The notes under the pieces are model-generated. The model saw only the letters and a program-made list of their open reading frames with translations, was not told the origin of the DNA and did no database searches. A program made the position numbers and the translations under genes. Below are positions 8,655-15,494 of a stretch of 64,000 bases of DNA, in pieces; position 1 is the stretch's first letter; every line of letters starts with the position of its first letter. The stretch covers positions 124,001 through 188,000 of the forward strand of contig DASRQS010000050.1 of assembly GCA_035696365.1 (NCBI GenBank), written 5' to 3'. This DNA comes from JALYLC01 sp035696365. GTDB taxonomy: Bacteria; Actinomycetota; Thermoleophilia; Gaiellales; JALYLC01.

Positions 8655-9430
8655 CCGCCCATTCCAGGGGCGGCGAATGCCGGCTCTCGCTTTGCGAGAA
8701 AGGCGGTGCAGCCCTCCCGGGCGTCGTCGCTGACAAGCACCTCGGCGATGCGCTCACACTCAGCCGCCAAGTTGGCCGGGTGCAGGCCCTGGAGGGAGCG
8801 ATTGCAGAGCTCCTTCGCGGCTGCCACCGCGGACGGGCTGTTGCGTGCGATCTGCCGCGCGCTCTCGAGCGCCTTGTCCAGCACTGGGTCGACGACGGCG
8901 TCGACGAGGCCGCGCCGCAGGGCCTCGTCTGCTCCGACGTAGCGCCCGGTGAAGATCAGCTCCTTGGCGAAGCCGAGCGTCGTCGTGCGCGCCAGCCGCT
9001 GGCTGCCGCCCCAGCCTGGGATCAGGCCGAAGGAAACCTCGGGCTGCCCAAACTTGGCGTTCGACGACGCGTAGCGGATGTCGCACGCCAGCGCCACCTC
9101 GCATCCGCCGCCCAATGCGTAACCGTTGACGGCTGCGATCGAGGGCTTCGGCATCGTCTCGAGCAGGCGTCCCACCTGGTGACCGACAGCCGCGAACTCG
9201 CGTGCCTGGTCGGGTGTAACCCGGCTCATGTATTCGAGGTCGGCACCGCCGATGAACGCCCGGTCTCCGGCGCCGGTCAGCACGACGCAGCGAACGCCGG
9301 CATCCTGGCTCAACTCGCAGATGCGCGCCTCGAGCTCGCTGACGGTGTCGATGTCGAGCGCGTTGAGGCTTGCCTGGCGATCAATCTCCACCACTGCAAC
9401 CGTTCCGTCACGCGAAACCACGATGCCCAC
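8651..9430 (-). CDS. Enoyl-CoA hydratase/isomerase family protein
   Basis: A 259-residue crotonase-fold enzyme that hydrates a trans-2-enoyl-CoA. Both crotonase catalytic glutamates are present, in 'GGGCEVALACD' and in 'FGQPEVSFGLIPGWGGSQRL'. The oxyanion-hole stretch is 'DRAFIGGADLEYM'. It starts at 9430 and heads the operon with tetR. Two CTATCGATCGATAG palindromes lie 12 and 91 bases upstream of the start. With the neighbouring dehydrogenase, thiolase and ligase it completes a beta-oxidation set; no acyl-CoA dehydrogenase is present in this window. Confidence 0.92.
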   Translation of the reverse strand: MGIVVSRDGTVAVVEIDRQASLNALDIDTVSELEARICELSQDAGVRCVVLTGAGDRAFIGGADLEYMSRVTPDQAREFAAVGHQVGRLLETMPKPSIAAVNGYALGGGCEVALACDIRYASSNAKFGQPEVSFGLIPGWGGSQRLARTTTLGFAKELIFTGRYVGADEALRRGLVDAVVDPVLDKALESARQIARNSPSAVAAAKELCNRSLQGLHPANLAAECERIAEVLVSDDAREGCTAFLAKREPAFAAPGMGG

Positions 9431-9441
9431 AACCGGCCTCC

Positions 9442-9457
9442 TCTATCGATCGATAGT
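9442..9457. promoter_or_regulatory. Operator-like palindrome, site 3
   Basis: TCTATCGATCGATAGT, a perfect 14-bp palindrome (CTATCGA/TCGATAG) 12 bases before the enoyl-CoA hydratase start. It is the best copy of the motif proposed to bind the TetR regulator encoded in the same operon. Confidence 0.65.
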
Positions 9458-9459
9458 CA

Positions 9460-9476
9460 CGCTCTAGGTTAGAGCG
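9460..9476. promoter_or_regulatory. Second palindrome in the hydratase/tetR promoter
   Basis: CGCTCTA, GGT, TAGAGCG: perfect 7-base arms around a 3-base centre, two bases beyond operator site 3. The sequence differs from the TetR motif and could bind another regulator. Confidence 0.35.
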
Positions 9477-9520
9477 CCGCGCTGCCAGGAGGCAAATCCG
9501 ACCTGCTCGGACCTGCCGAA

Positions 9521-9536
9521 CCTATCGATCGATAGC
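9521..9536. promoter_or_regulatory. Operator-like palindrome, site 4, inside the end of the LLM gene
   Basis: CCTATCGATCGATAGC, again with the perfect 14-bp palindrome core. It overlaps the last codons and the stop of the flavin monooxygenase gene, and sits 79 bases from site 3, upstream of the enoyl-CoA hydratase/tetR operon. Confidence 0.6.
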
Positions 9537-10592
9537 CAAGATCTGGTCGCGCCGGGCCACCTCAGCCCGGACGAGCCGCACGATGCCGGCGTACTCGCGC
9601 GCATCTTCGAGTGGGTCGAAGCCGCGCAGGAGGATCGTCGTGACGCCGAGGTCGACATAGCGCAGGAGGGACTCCGCTACCTGCTCGGTCGTCCCGACCA
9701 GAGCCGTCGTGTTGCCGCGCGCACCGGTCGCCTCGGCAATCGCCGTGAACAGGCGTTCGTCGTGCACCTCGCCAGCGGCAGCGGCCTCCAGCAGGCGTCG
9801 CGAGCCAACGCTCTCGGAGCGCGCATCAGACGCGATGCCGCCGGCAGCGCGCGCACGCGCCTGGGCTAGCAGCCGGTGCGCGCGCTCCCAGGCGGCGTCT
9901 TCAGTCTCCCCGAGGATCGCACGAAGCGACAGGCTGAAACGCAGCGGCCGGCCGTTCGCGCTCGCGGTTGCTCGCACGCGTTCGATGTGAGCGCGCGCCG
10001 CGTCGAGCGGCTCGCCCCAGAGCGCGTAGACGTCGGCGTGCCGAGCAGCGACCGCTATGGCCGCGTCGGACGACCCACCGAAGTAGATCGGCAGGTATGG
10101 GCGCTGTGACGGTCGCACCGCCGGGGAGGCTCCCTCAAAGCGATAAAACTCGCCGACATGGTCGACTGGTCCCTCTGCAGTCCAGATCGCCCGCAGCACC
10201 TCGAGGTACTCGTCGGTACGGCGATAGCGCGTGTCGTGGTCAAGGTAGTCACCGTCGCGTCGCTGATCGGCGTCGCTGCCGCCCGAGACTACGTGGACCG
10301 CAAGCCGGCCACCCGAGAACTGGTCGAGGGTGGCGAGCTTGCGCGCCGCGAGCGTTGGCGAGATGAACCCCGGCCGGTGGGCGAGGAGGACTCCGAGCCG
10401 CTGCGTGTTCGCAAAGACGTCAGCCGCAACCACGAAGCCGTCGGGAGCGTCCGAGTAGTAGCCGATCAGCACGCGGTCGAAGCCGGACTCCTCGTGAACG
10501 CGCGCAATCGCGCGCGTGAATGGCACATCGACGATGGGCCCGCCAGCCGCTTGCGTCTCCGAGGAGGCACGCGTCGCGATCATGCCGATCAA
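9522..10592 (-). CDS. LLM-class flavin-dependent oxidoreductase (SsuD-like)
   Basis: A protein of about 356 residues of the bacterial luciferase-like/alkanesulfonate monooxygenase group, which uses reduced FMN and oxygen from a separate reductase. Diagnostic stretches are 'LLAHRPGFISPTLAARKLATLDQFSGGRLAVHVVSGGSD', 'DEYLEVLRAIWT' and 'RPYLPIYFGGSSDAAIAVAARHADVYALWGEP'. The start is uncertain. TTG at 10592 gives M-I-G-M-I-A-T-R, but homologues commonly begin M-P-I-E-L-I-G-M. Here those residues are encoded from an ATT at 10604, which has an ideal AAGGGAG site 7 bases upstream. Position next to the TetR operator suggests the same catabolic programme. The substrate may be a heterocycle or a sulfonate. 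Confidence 0.88.
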   Translation of the reverse strand: MIGMIATRASSETQAAGGPIVDVPFTRAIARVHEESGFDRVLIGYYSDAPDGFVVAADVFANTQRLGVLLAHRPGFISPTLAARKLATLDQFSGGRLAVHVVSGGSDADQRRDGDYLDHDTRYRRTDEYLEVLRAIWTAEGPVDHVGEFYRFEGASPAVRPSQRPYLPIYFGGSSDAAIAVAARHADVYALWGEPLDAARAHIERVRATASANGRPLRFSLSLRAILGETEDAAWERAHRLLAQARARAAGGIASDARSESVGSRRLLEAAAAGEVHDERLFTAIAEATGARGNTTALVGTTEQVAESLLRYVDLGVTTILLRGFDPLEDAREYAGIVRLVRAEVARRDQILAIDR

Positions 10593-11042
10593 CTCGATGG
10601 GAATACTGCGGCTCCCTTCAGGGATTGCGGCTCAGCCGATCGAGGCCGCGGAGACTGACGACCCGTGACGCTGCCAGGGGATTCTACGGATTCCGCCCGG
10701 CCCGGCCGCGCTGTCGATGGCCCCTGCCCGCTACCCGTTTCGCACCGGTCGCGATCACTCCCTGGAGTTCCCACCTCATTAGGAACAGACAGCCCCAGCG
10801 ATCTACGCTGCACGAAAATGCTCACGTGCCGTTCGAATCGCGCGCCCAGCTTTGGTGAGTCTCGATGCCCCGGCGCTCCCGCGTTCCTGCCCCGTCAGCC
10901 TGTGCCGCGCTGCTGGTGCGTTGTCGGCCGGAACCGCACGTCTAGGCGCTCACCGCGACCGGACTCTCAGAGCGGGTGGCGCGTCGCATATCTTGCGAGC
11001 GACGCCGACCAGGACAGCAGCCCGTTCGGAGTTGAGGTGTTA

Positions 11043-11075
11043 CCGCGAGCCGGGGCCGACTGCCCCGGCTCGCGG
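11043..11075. terminator. Strong hairpin downstream of selC
   Basis: Perfect 14-base arms, beginning CCGCGAGCC and ending GGCTCGCGG, close a five-base loop CGACT. It lies about 95 bases beyond the 3' end of the selC tRNA. There is no T-run on either side, so termination is inferred from stem strength only. Confidence 0.4.
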
Positions 11076-11139
11076 CATGTACGGGGACCGCACCGCGCGC
11101 GCATCCCTGTCCTCTGCGGCACGTCTGACCTATGGAGGA

Positions 11140-11155
11140 ATGCGGGTTACCGCAT
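11140..11155. other. Small hairpin after selC
   Basis: ATGCGG, GTTA, CCGCAT: perfect 6-base stem, 16 bases beyond the tRNA 3' end on the minus strand. It could be a processing or termination signal. Confidence 0.3.
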
Positions 11156-11170
11156 GGTTCCGTGCCCTGA

Positions 11171-11263
11171 CGAGGCGGCGCAGGAATCGAACCTACCAAG
11201 CGACGGGCTACGCCGCCCTGCCGGTTTTGAAGACCGGATCGGCCACCAGGCCGGTGCCACCCC
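11171..11263 (-). tRNA. selC: Selenocysteine tRNA (anticodon UCA)
   Basis: The 93-base minus-strand sequence folds as tRNA-Sec. The acceptor stem has 8 pairs (GGGGTGGC with GCCGCCTC, two G-U wobbles). The D arm has the loop TGGT closed by CGGCC/GGCCG. The anticodon arm is CCGGT-CTTCAAA-ACCGG with anticodon TCA. The long variable arm has 8 pairs (GGGCGGCG with CGTCGCTT, loop TAGCC). The T arm is GTAGG-TTCGATT-CCTGC. The discriminator is G and the following bases are TCA, so CCA is not encoded. The long variable arm and 8-bp acceptor separate it from a suppressor tRNA. No selA, selB, selD or selenoprotein gene is visible in the window. Confidence 0.93.
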
Positions 11264-11325
11264 AGGGCAATCTAGGCTTAGCGGGCGCTCCGCGCGGCGC
11301 TGTCGTCCAGCCTGGAGGGATGCCG

Positions 11326-11844
11326 ATGTCTGCCGATGGCCTCGTCGAAGCTCTGCACGTCGCGGGACCGGTGGGTCCGCACTCCGAGCAACTGCAGCTG
11401 TTCGGGCAGTTCATCGGCTCCTGGGACACCGCCTGGACGGGTCTCGACGCCGCTGGCCGGACGCAGGCCGCGCGCGGAGAATTGCACTTCGGCTGGGTGC
11501 TCGGCGGCCGTGCCGTACAAGACATCTGGATCGTCCCAGGTCGCGGCGAGCCCGGCGCGGGAGTGCCGCCGCTCGCCTTCCACGGTTCGACGATTCGCTT
11601 CTACGACGCGTCCATCGAGGCCTGGCGATCGACCTGGATCGACCCCGTCAACGGCCGCGTGCGGCGCTTCATCGGCCGACCGGTGGACGGCGAGATCGTG
11701 CTGCTGAGCGACGAGGATGATCCGCAGCTCCGCTGGCGCTTCACCGACATCGCGCCCGACGCGTTCACCTGGCGCGGCGAGATCTCCCGCGACGGCGGCG
11801 CCACGTGGGCCGTCGATGAGGAGATGAGGATCACGCGGCGATAA
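11326..11844 (+). CDS. DUF1579-like hypothetical protein
   Basis: A 172-residue soluble protein. The stretch 'LFGQFIGSWDTAWTGLDAAG' near the N-terminus, the repeated beta-strand pattern 'ELHFGWVLGGRAVQDIWIV', and 'STIRFYDASIEAWRSTWIDP' resemble small beta-barrel proteins of the DUF1579 kind. No catalytic motif is visible and the function is unknown. I choose ATG 11326, which has GGAGGG 6 bases upstream; the ATG at 11320 is too close to that site. The gene begins 62 bases beyond the selC 5' end on the opposite strand. The longer open frame upstream runs antisense through the tRNA and is not coding. Confidence 0.7.
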   Translation: MSADGLVEALHVAGPVGPHSEQLQLFGQFIGSWDTAWTGLDAAGRTQAARGELHFGWVLGGRAVQDIWIVPGRGEPGAGVPPLAFHGSTIRFYDASIEAWRSTWIDPVNGRVRRFIGRPVDGEIVLLSDEDDPQLRWRFTDIAPDAFTWRGEISRDGGATWAVDEEMRITRR

Positions 11845-11984
11845 CCGCCGGGGCGTCGCTTCGAGCTGCACGCGTGGCCTTCCTGCTCCGGGTCATCCTC
11901 GACGATGGCGGCGGTCGTCAAGCCCCGCCAGGACCCCAGCGCGAGGCCAAGCGCCGTAGGTCGGCGCGGGACTCCTCGGACGCC

Positions 11985-12953
11985 TCAGCCGTAGCGGGCG
12001 CCGACCGCGGCCGGCAGGGCCTCGAGCTCGGCCAGAGCCTCGGCGTCCAGCACGAGCGTCGCGCCGCCCAGATTCTCCTCGAGGTAGGCCATGCGCTTCG
12101 TGCCCGGGATGGGCAGGATGTGCTCACCCTGCGCGAGGACCCACGCCACACAGACCTGCGCCGGCCTCGCTCCCAACCGCTCCGCCACGCGGCGTACGCC
12201 GTCCAGGATCGCTCCGTTGGCGCGCATGGCCTCGGGCTGGAAGCGAGGGTTCGTGGCCCGCAAGTCGCCATTCGGGAAGGTCTGGCCGGGCGGCAGAGCC
12301 CCCGTCAGGAAGCCGCGCCCGAGCACGCCGAAGGCGACGAAGGACACGCCGTTCTCGGCGCACCAGGGGATGACGTCATCGCGCGGCCCGCGCGTCCACA
12401 GCGAGAACTCGCTCTGCAGCGCGCTCAGCGGAGCCGTCGCGTGGGCGCGGTTCAGCTCATCGACCGTGCACTCGGAGATGCCGAGCCGGTGCACCTTGCC
12501 CTCGGTCACGAGCTCCTTGAGCTCGCCGAAGCTCTCCTCGACCGGTACCGCGGGATCCACGCGGTGCAGGTAGTAGAGATCGAGGTACTCGATGCCGAGA
12601 CGCTTCAGCGAGGCCTCGCAGTGGCGGCGAATCGTCTCGGGGCGCCCGTCGCGGACAGACGTGCGGCGAGGGAAGCCGCGGCTCTCGAGGCCGCATTTGG
12701 AGGCGATCAGCGCGCCCGGCGGCCGGCTGCGCAGCGCGCGGCCGACCAGCTTCTCGTTGTGGCCGCGGCCGTACAGCGTCGCCGTGTCGAAGTGCGTGAC
12801 GCCCAGCTCGACCGCCCGCTGCAGCGTGCGCTCGGAGAGCGAGTCGTCCTGCTTGTCGAGGTAGTAGGCCCACGAGGCGCTCATGCAGCCGAGGCCGACG
12901 GCCGAGACTGCTGGGCCTGCGGCGCCCAGCCGCCGCAGTGGAAGGGTGCTCAC
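11985..12953 (-). CDS. Aldo/keto reductase
   Basis: A 322-residue NADPH-dependent oxidoreductase of the AKR fold (AKR13/YajO-like). The catalytic tetrad is visible: Asp and Tyr in 'HFDTATLYGRGHNEKLVGRAL', Lys in 'LIASKCGL', and His in 'LDLYYLHRVDP'. The C-terminal cofactor-binding region contains 'ILPIPGTKRMAYLEENLGG'. It stands alone, divergent from tatA. About 140 bases separating it from the convergent DUF1579-like gene hold nothing I recognise. Substrate unknown. Confidence 0.92.
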   Translation of the reverse strand: MSTLPLRRLGAAGPAVSAVGLGCMSASWAYYLDKQDDSLSERTLQRAVELGVTHFDTATLYGRGHNEKLVGRALRSRPPGALIASKCGLESRGFPRRTSVRDGRPETIRRHCEASLKRLGIEYLDLYYLHRVDPAVPVEESFGELKELVTEGKVHRLGISECTVDELNRAHATAPLSALQSEFSLWTRGPRDDVIPWCAENGVSFVAFGVLGRGFLTGALPPGQTFPNGDLRATNPRFQPEAMRANGAILDGVRRVAERLGARPAQVCVAWVLAQGEHILPIPGTKRMAYLEENLGGATLVLDAEALAELEALPAAVGARYG

Positions 12954-13003
12954 CGGCGAACCCTATGTGGATGCGCCGCGAATGAGCGGTAGCATGTGCT
13001 GAA

Positions 13004-13015
13004 CCCTTCGAAGGG
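13004..13015. promoter_or_regulatory. Palindrome covering the tatA ribosome-binding site
   Basis: CCCTTCGAAGGG is a perfect 12-base palindrome. Its right half forms the AAGGGAG ribosome-binding site of tatA, so a regulator or RNA fold here could affect translation. It may equally be chance. Confidence 0.3.
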
Positions 13016-13022
13016 AGCCTCC

Positions 13023-13277
13023 GTGGGCAATTTCGGAGCCACCGAAATTCTGATCATCGTGGTCATCGTCGTGTTGCTGTTCGGTTCGACCCGTCTTCCC
13101 AGGATCGCGCGGGGCACCGGTAAGCACCTCCGCAAGACCAAGGATTCCGTCGGGACGTTCAAGGACGAGTTCGAGAGCGGCATGCGCGAGATCGATCCGG
13201 TGACGCCCATCAAGGAGACGATGCGCGACGCCGACCCGCGCAAGGCGGCCGCGCCCAAGGACAGCAAGACCGACTAG
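13023..13277 (+). CDS. tatA: Sec-independent translocase protein TatA/E
   Basis: An 84-residue membrane protein of the twin-arginine translocation system, which exports folded proteins. It has one N-terminal transmembrane helix, 'ATEILIIVVIVVLLFGSTRLP', with the FG hinge, then an amphipathic helix and a charged Lys/Asp-rich tail. GTG 13023 is preceded by AAGGGAG at 6-7 bases; the frame extends to 12996, but the extra residues precede the usual start. There is no tatB or tatC nearby, so this is a dispersed copy. Confidence 0.9.
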   Translation: MGNFGATEILIIVVIVVLLFGSTRLPRIARGTGKHLRKTKDSVGTFKDEFESGMREIDPVTPIKETMRDADPRKAAAPKDSKTD

Positions 13278-13283
13278 GGGTCG

Positions 13284-14252
13284 CTAACCGGCGTTCACCG
13301 GCGTCAACGGCGGCTCGCCGCCGAGCACGGCCGTGGCGTTGCGCGCGGCCACCACGGCCATGGCCGTGCGCGTCTCGATCGTCGCCGAGCCGAGGTGCGG
13401 GATGAGCACCACGTTCTCGAGCTCGAGCAGGCCGGGGTGCACCTCGGGCTCCTGCTCGAACACGTCCAGCCCGGCGCCCCTGATGACGCCGTCGCGCAGC
13501 GCCGCGGCGAGCGCGGCCTCGTCGACCACGGGCCCGCGCGTCGTGTTGACCAGGTAGGCGTCGCGGCGCATCTGCGCCAGCCGGGCCGCGGTGATCAGGT
13601 GATGCGTCTCGGGCGTCAGCGGGCAGTGCAACGAGACGACGTCGCTCGTGCCGAGCAGGTCGTCGAAGCCGAAGAAGGCGGCCCCGAGCTCGGCCTCGAG
13701 CTCGTCGTCGGCGCGCCGCCGGCCGCTGTAGATGATCTTCATCCCGAACGCGCGCGCGCGCCGTGCCGTGGCCGTGCCGATCTGGCCCATGCCGACGATG
13801 CCGAGCGTCTTGCCCTGCAGGCTCGTGCCGAGCAGGTAGTGCATGTGCCAGCGCCAGCCCGTGCGGCTACGGATCACGCGCTCGCCCTCGCCGAGGCGGC
13901 GCATGACCATCAGGATCAGCGCCATGGCGATGTCGGCTGTCGCGTCCGTCAGCACTCCTGGCGTGTTGGTGACTAGCACGCCGCGCGCGGTGCAGGCCTC
14001 GACGTCGATGTTGTTGTAGCCCACCGCGACGTTGCAGACGACGCGCAGCTGCGGGCCGGCGGCCTCCAGGAACGCCTCGTCGACGCGGTCGCTGAGCAGC
14101 GTGACCACGGCGTCCGCCCCGGCGATCGCCGCGTGCAGCTCTTCGACCGACAGCGCCGTCTCCTGCGGGTAGGCATCCACCTCGCCGGCCTCGCGCAGTA
14201 GCTCCAGAGCGGGCTCGGGCACCCGGCCCGTCACCACGATCCGGCCTGGCAT
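13284..14252 (-). CDS. D-2-hydroxyacid dehydrogenase (glyoxylate/hydroxypyruvate reductase-like)
   Basis: A 322-residue NAD(P)-dependent enzyme. It has the Rossmann motif 'LGIVGMGQIGTATARRA', the substrate Arg in 'NTTRGPVVDEAALAAAL', Glu in 'EQEPEVHP' and the catalytic His in 'IPHLGSAT'. The profile fits glycerate dehydrogenase/glyoxylate reductase. The ATG at 14252 shares one base with the aminotransferase stop (TGATG). Paired with that enzyme and a FadR-type regulator, a role in glycine/serine/glyoxylate interconversion is plausible. It lies 3 kb from a methylamine-type cluster whose end product may be sarcosine or glycine. Confidence 0.9.
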   Translation of the reverse strand: MPGRIVVTGRVPEPALELLREAGEVDAYPQETALSVEELHAAIAGADAVVTLLSDRVDEAFLEAAGPQLRVVCNVAVGYNNIDVEACTARGVLVTNTPGVLTDATADIAMALILMVMRRLGEGERVIRSRTGWRWHMHYLLGTSLQGKTLGIVGMGQIGTATARRARAFGMKIIYSGRRRADDELEAELGAAFFGFDDLLGTSDVVSLHCPLTPETHHLITAARLAQMRRDAYLVNTTRGPVVDEAALAAALRDGVIRGAGLDVFEQEPEVHPGLLELENVVLIPHLGSATIETRTAMAVVAARNATAVLGGEPPLTPVNAG

Positions 14253-15424
14253 CAGGCCGCGGCCGTCTGCGCGAGCAGGCTGCCCATCTTGTCGAGCGCC
14301 TCCTCGATGTTCTCGAGCGAGTTGGCGTACGACACGCGCAGGTAGCCCTCGCCGTACTCGCCGAAGGCCGTGCCCGAGAGCAGGGCGACACCGGCCTCGT
14401 CGAGCAACCGGTTGGCCAGCTCGCGCGTGTCGAGCCCCGTCTCCTTGACGTTCGGGAAGGCGTAGAAGGCGCCATTCGGGACGATGCAGCTCACACCCGG
14501 CAGCTTGTTCAGCCCGTCCACCACGAACTCGCGGCGCTTCGTGAACTCGGCCATCATGGCGTTGACCTCGTCGCGCGGCCCCTCGAGCGCGGCCACACCC
14601 GCCAGTTGCACGGCGGGGGCGGTGCACGAGACCGAGTTGATGATCAGTCGCGTGATCGGCTCGACGAGCGGCTTCGGGAGCGCCGCGTAGCCGAGGCGCC
14701 AGCCGGTCATCGCAAACGTCTTCGAGAAGCCGTCGAGCAGGATCGTGCGCTCGAGCAGACCCTCGTGCGACGCGATCGTGTCGTGAGCGCCGTCGTAGAG
14801 CATCTCGGAGTAGACCTCGTCCGAGAGGATCCAGCAGTCGTGATCGGCCAGCAGCTTGGCCATCTCGACGTTGAGCTCGCGCGGCACGACGCCACCCGTC
14901 GGGTTGGCCGGCGAGTTCAGGATCACGAGCTTCGTCCGGGACGTGAGCCGCTCGGCGAGGTCGTCGACGCTGAACGCGAAGTCGCGGTCCTCGGTGATCG
15001 GCAGCGGCACCGGCGTCGCTCCGGCCCACTTGATCACGGACTCGTAGATCGGGAAGCCCGGGTTCGGGTAGATGACCTCGTCGCCCGGGTTGCAGGTCGC
15101 GAGCACGCCGAAGAACAGGAACGGCTTGGCCCCCGGGGCCACCACGACGTTGCCCGGATCGATCTCGAGCCCGCGGTGGCGCGAGAGATGGGCGGCGCAG
15201 GCCTCGCGCAGTACGGGCAGGCCCGGCGCGGGGCAATAGTGCGTCTCGCCGTCGGCCCAGGCCTTGCGGCCCGCGTCGATGATGTGGCGCGGCGTCGTGA
15301 AGTCCGGCTCGCCGATCTGGAGGTGGATGATCCGGCGCCCCGACGCCTCGAGCGCCTTCGCGCGCGCGAGCACCTCAAAGGCGGTTTCGGTCCCCAGGCG
15401 ATTGAGGCTGTCGGCGAGCTGCAT
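14252..15424 (-). CDS. Class I/II pyridoxal-phosphate aminotransferase
   Basis: A 390-residue fold-type I aminotransferase. The PLP lysine is in 'LLDGFSKTFAMTGWRLGY'; 'NSPANPTGG' and 'LQIGEPDFTTP' are class I signatures. ATG 15424 (MQLADSLNRLG) has GGAG upstream; the frame is open further to 15463, but that enters the regulatory gap. It is the first gene of the two-gene operon with the hydroxyacid dehydrogenase and faces the GntR regulator across 70 bases. Aspartate, alanine or serine/glyoxylate specificity cannot be told apart by eye. Confidence 0.9.
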   Translation of the reverse strand: MQLADSLNRLGTETAFEVLARAKALEASGRRIIHLQIGEPDFTTPRHIIDAGRKAWADGETHYCPAPGLPVLREACAAHLSRHRGLEIDPGNVVVAPGAKPFLFFGVLATCNPGDEVIYPNPGFPIYESVIKWAGATPVPLPITEDRDFAFSVDDLAERLTSRTKLVILNSPANPTGGVVPRELNVEMAKLLADHDCWILSDEVYSEMLYDGAHDTIASHEGLLERTILLDGFSKTFAMTGWRLGYAALPKPLVEPITRLIINSVSCTAPAVQLAGVAALEGPRDEVNAMMAEFTKRREFVVDGLNKLPGVSCIVPNGAFYAFPNVKETGLDTRELANRLLDEAGVALLSGTAFGEYGEGYLRVSYANSLENIEEALDKMGSLLAQTAAA

Positions 15425-15440
15425 CAGATTACTCCGAGAA

Positions 15441-15450
15441 TGGTTGAACC
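15441..15450. promoter_or_regulatory. FadR-type GntR operator candidate
   Basis: TGGTTGAACC in the 70-base divergent gap resembles the FadR-group consensus TGGTnnnACCA. It sits between the aminotransferase start (15424) and the gntR start (15495), as expected for a divergently acting, self-regulating GntR protein. Confidence 0.4.
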
Positions 15451-15494
15451 TTTCCGCAGGCACGGTACGCTGTCGCTCTGGAGTTCGTCAAGCC

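Larger units (their letters stand above)
10605..11170. other. Non-coding stretch between the LLM gene and selC
   Basis: About 570 bases with open frames in several directions but none with recognisable protein sequence, a good ribosome-binding site or family motifs. It contains two perfect hairpins (11043-11075 and 11140-11155) downstream of selC on the minus strand. I see no integrase remnant and no repeat of the tRNA 3' end. Confidence 0.5.

Noticed and set aside
11171..11263. Opal-suppressor tRNA instead of tRNA-Sec
   Set aside because: The 8-bp acceptor stem, the eight-pair variable arm and the short D loop are tRNA-Sec features, not those of a mutated tRNA-Trp or similar.
10665..11320. 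Open frames spanning the selC region on the plus strand
   Set aside because: They pass antisense through the tRNA, lack ribosome-binding sites and show no conserved sequence. Only the part from 11326 in one frame looks like protein.
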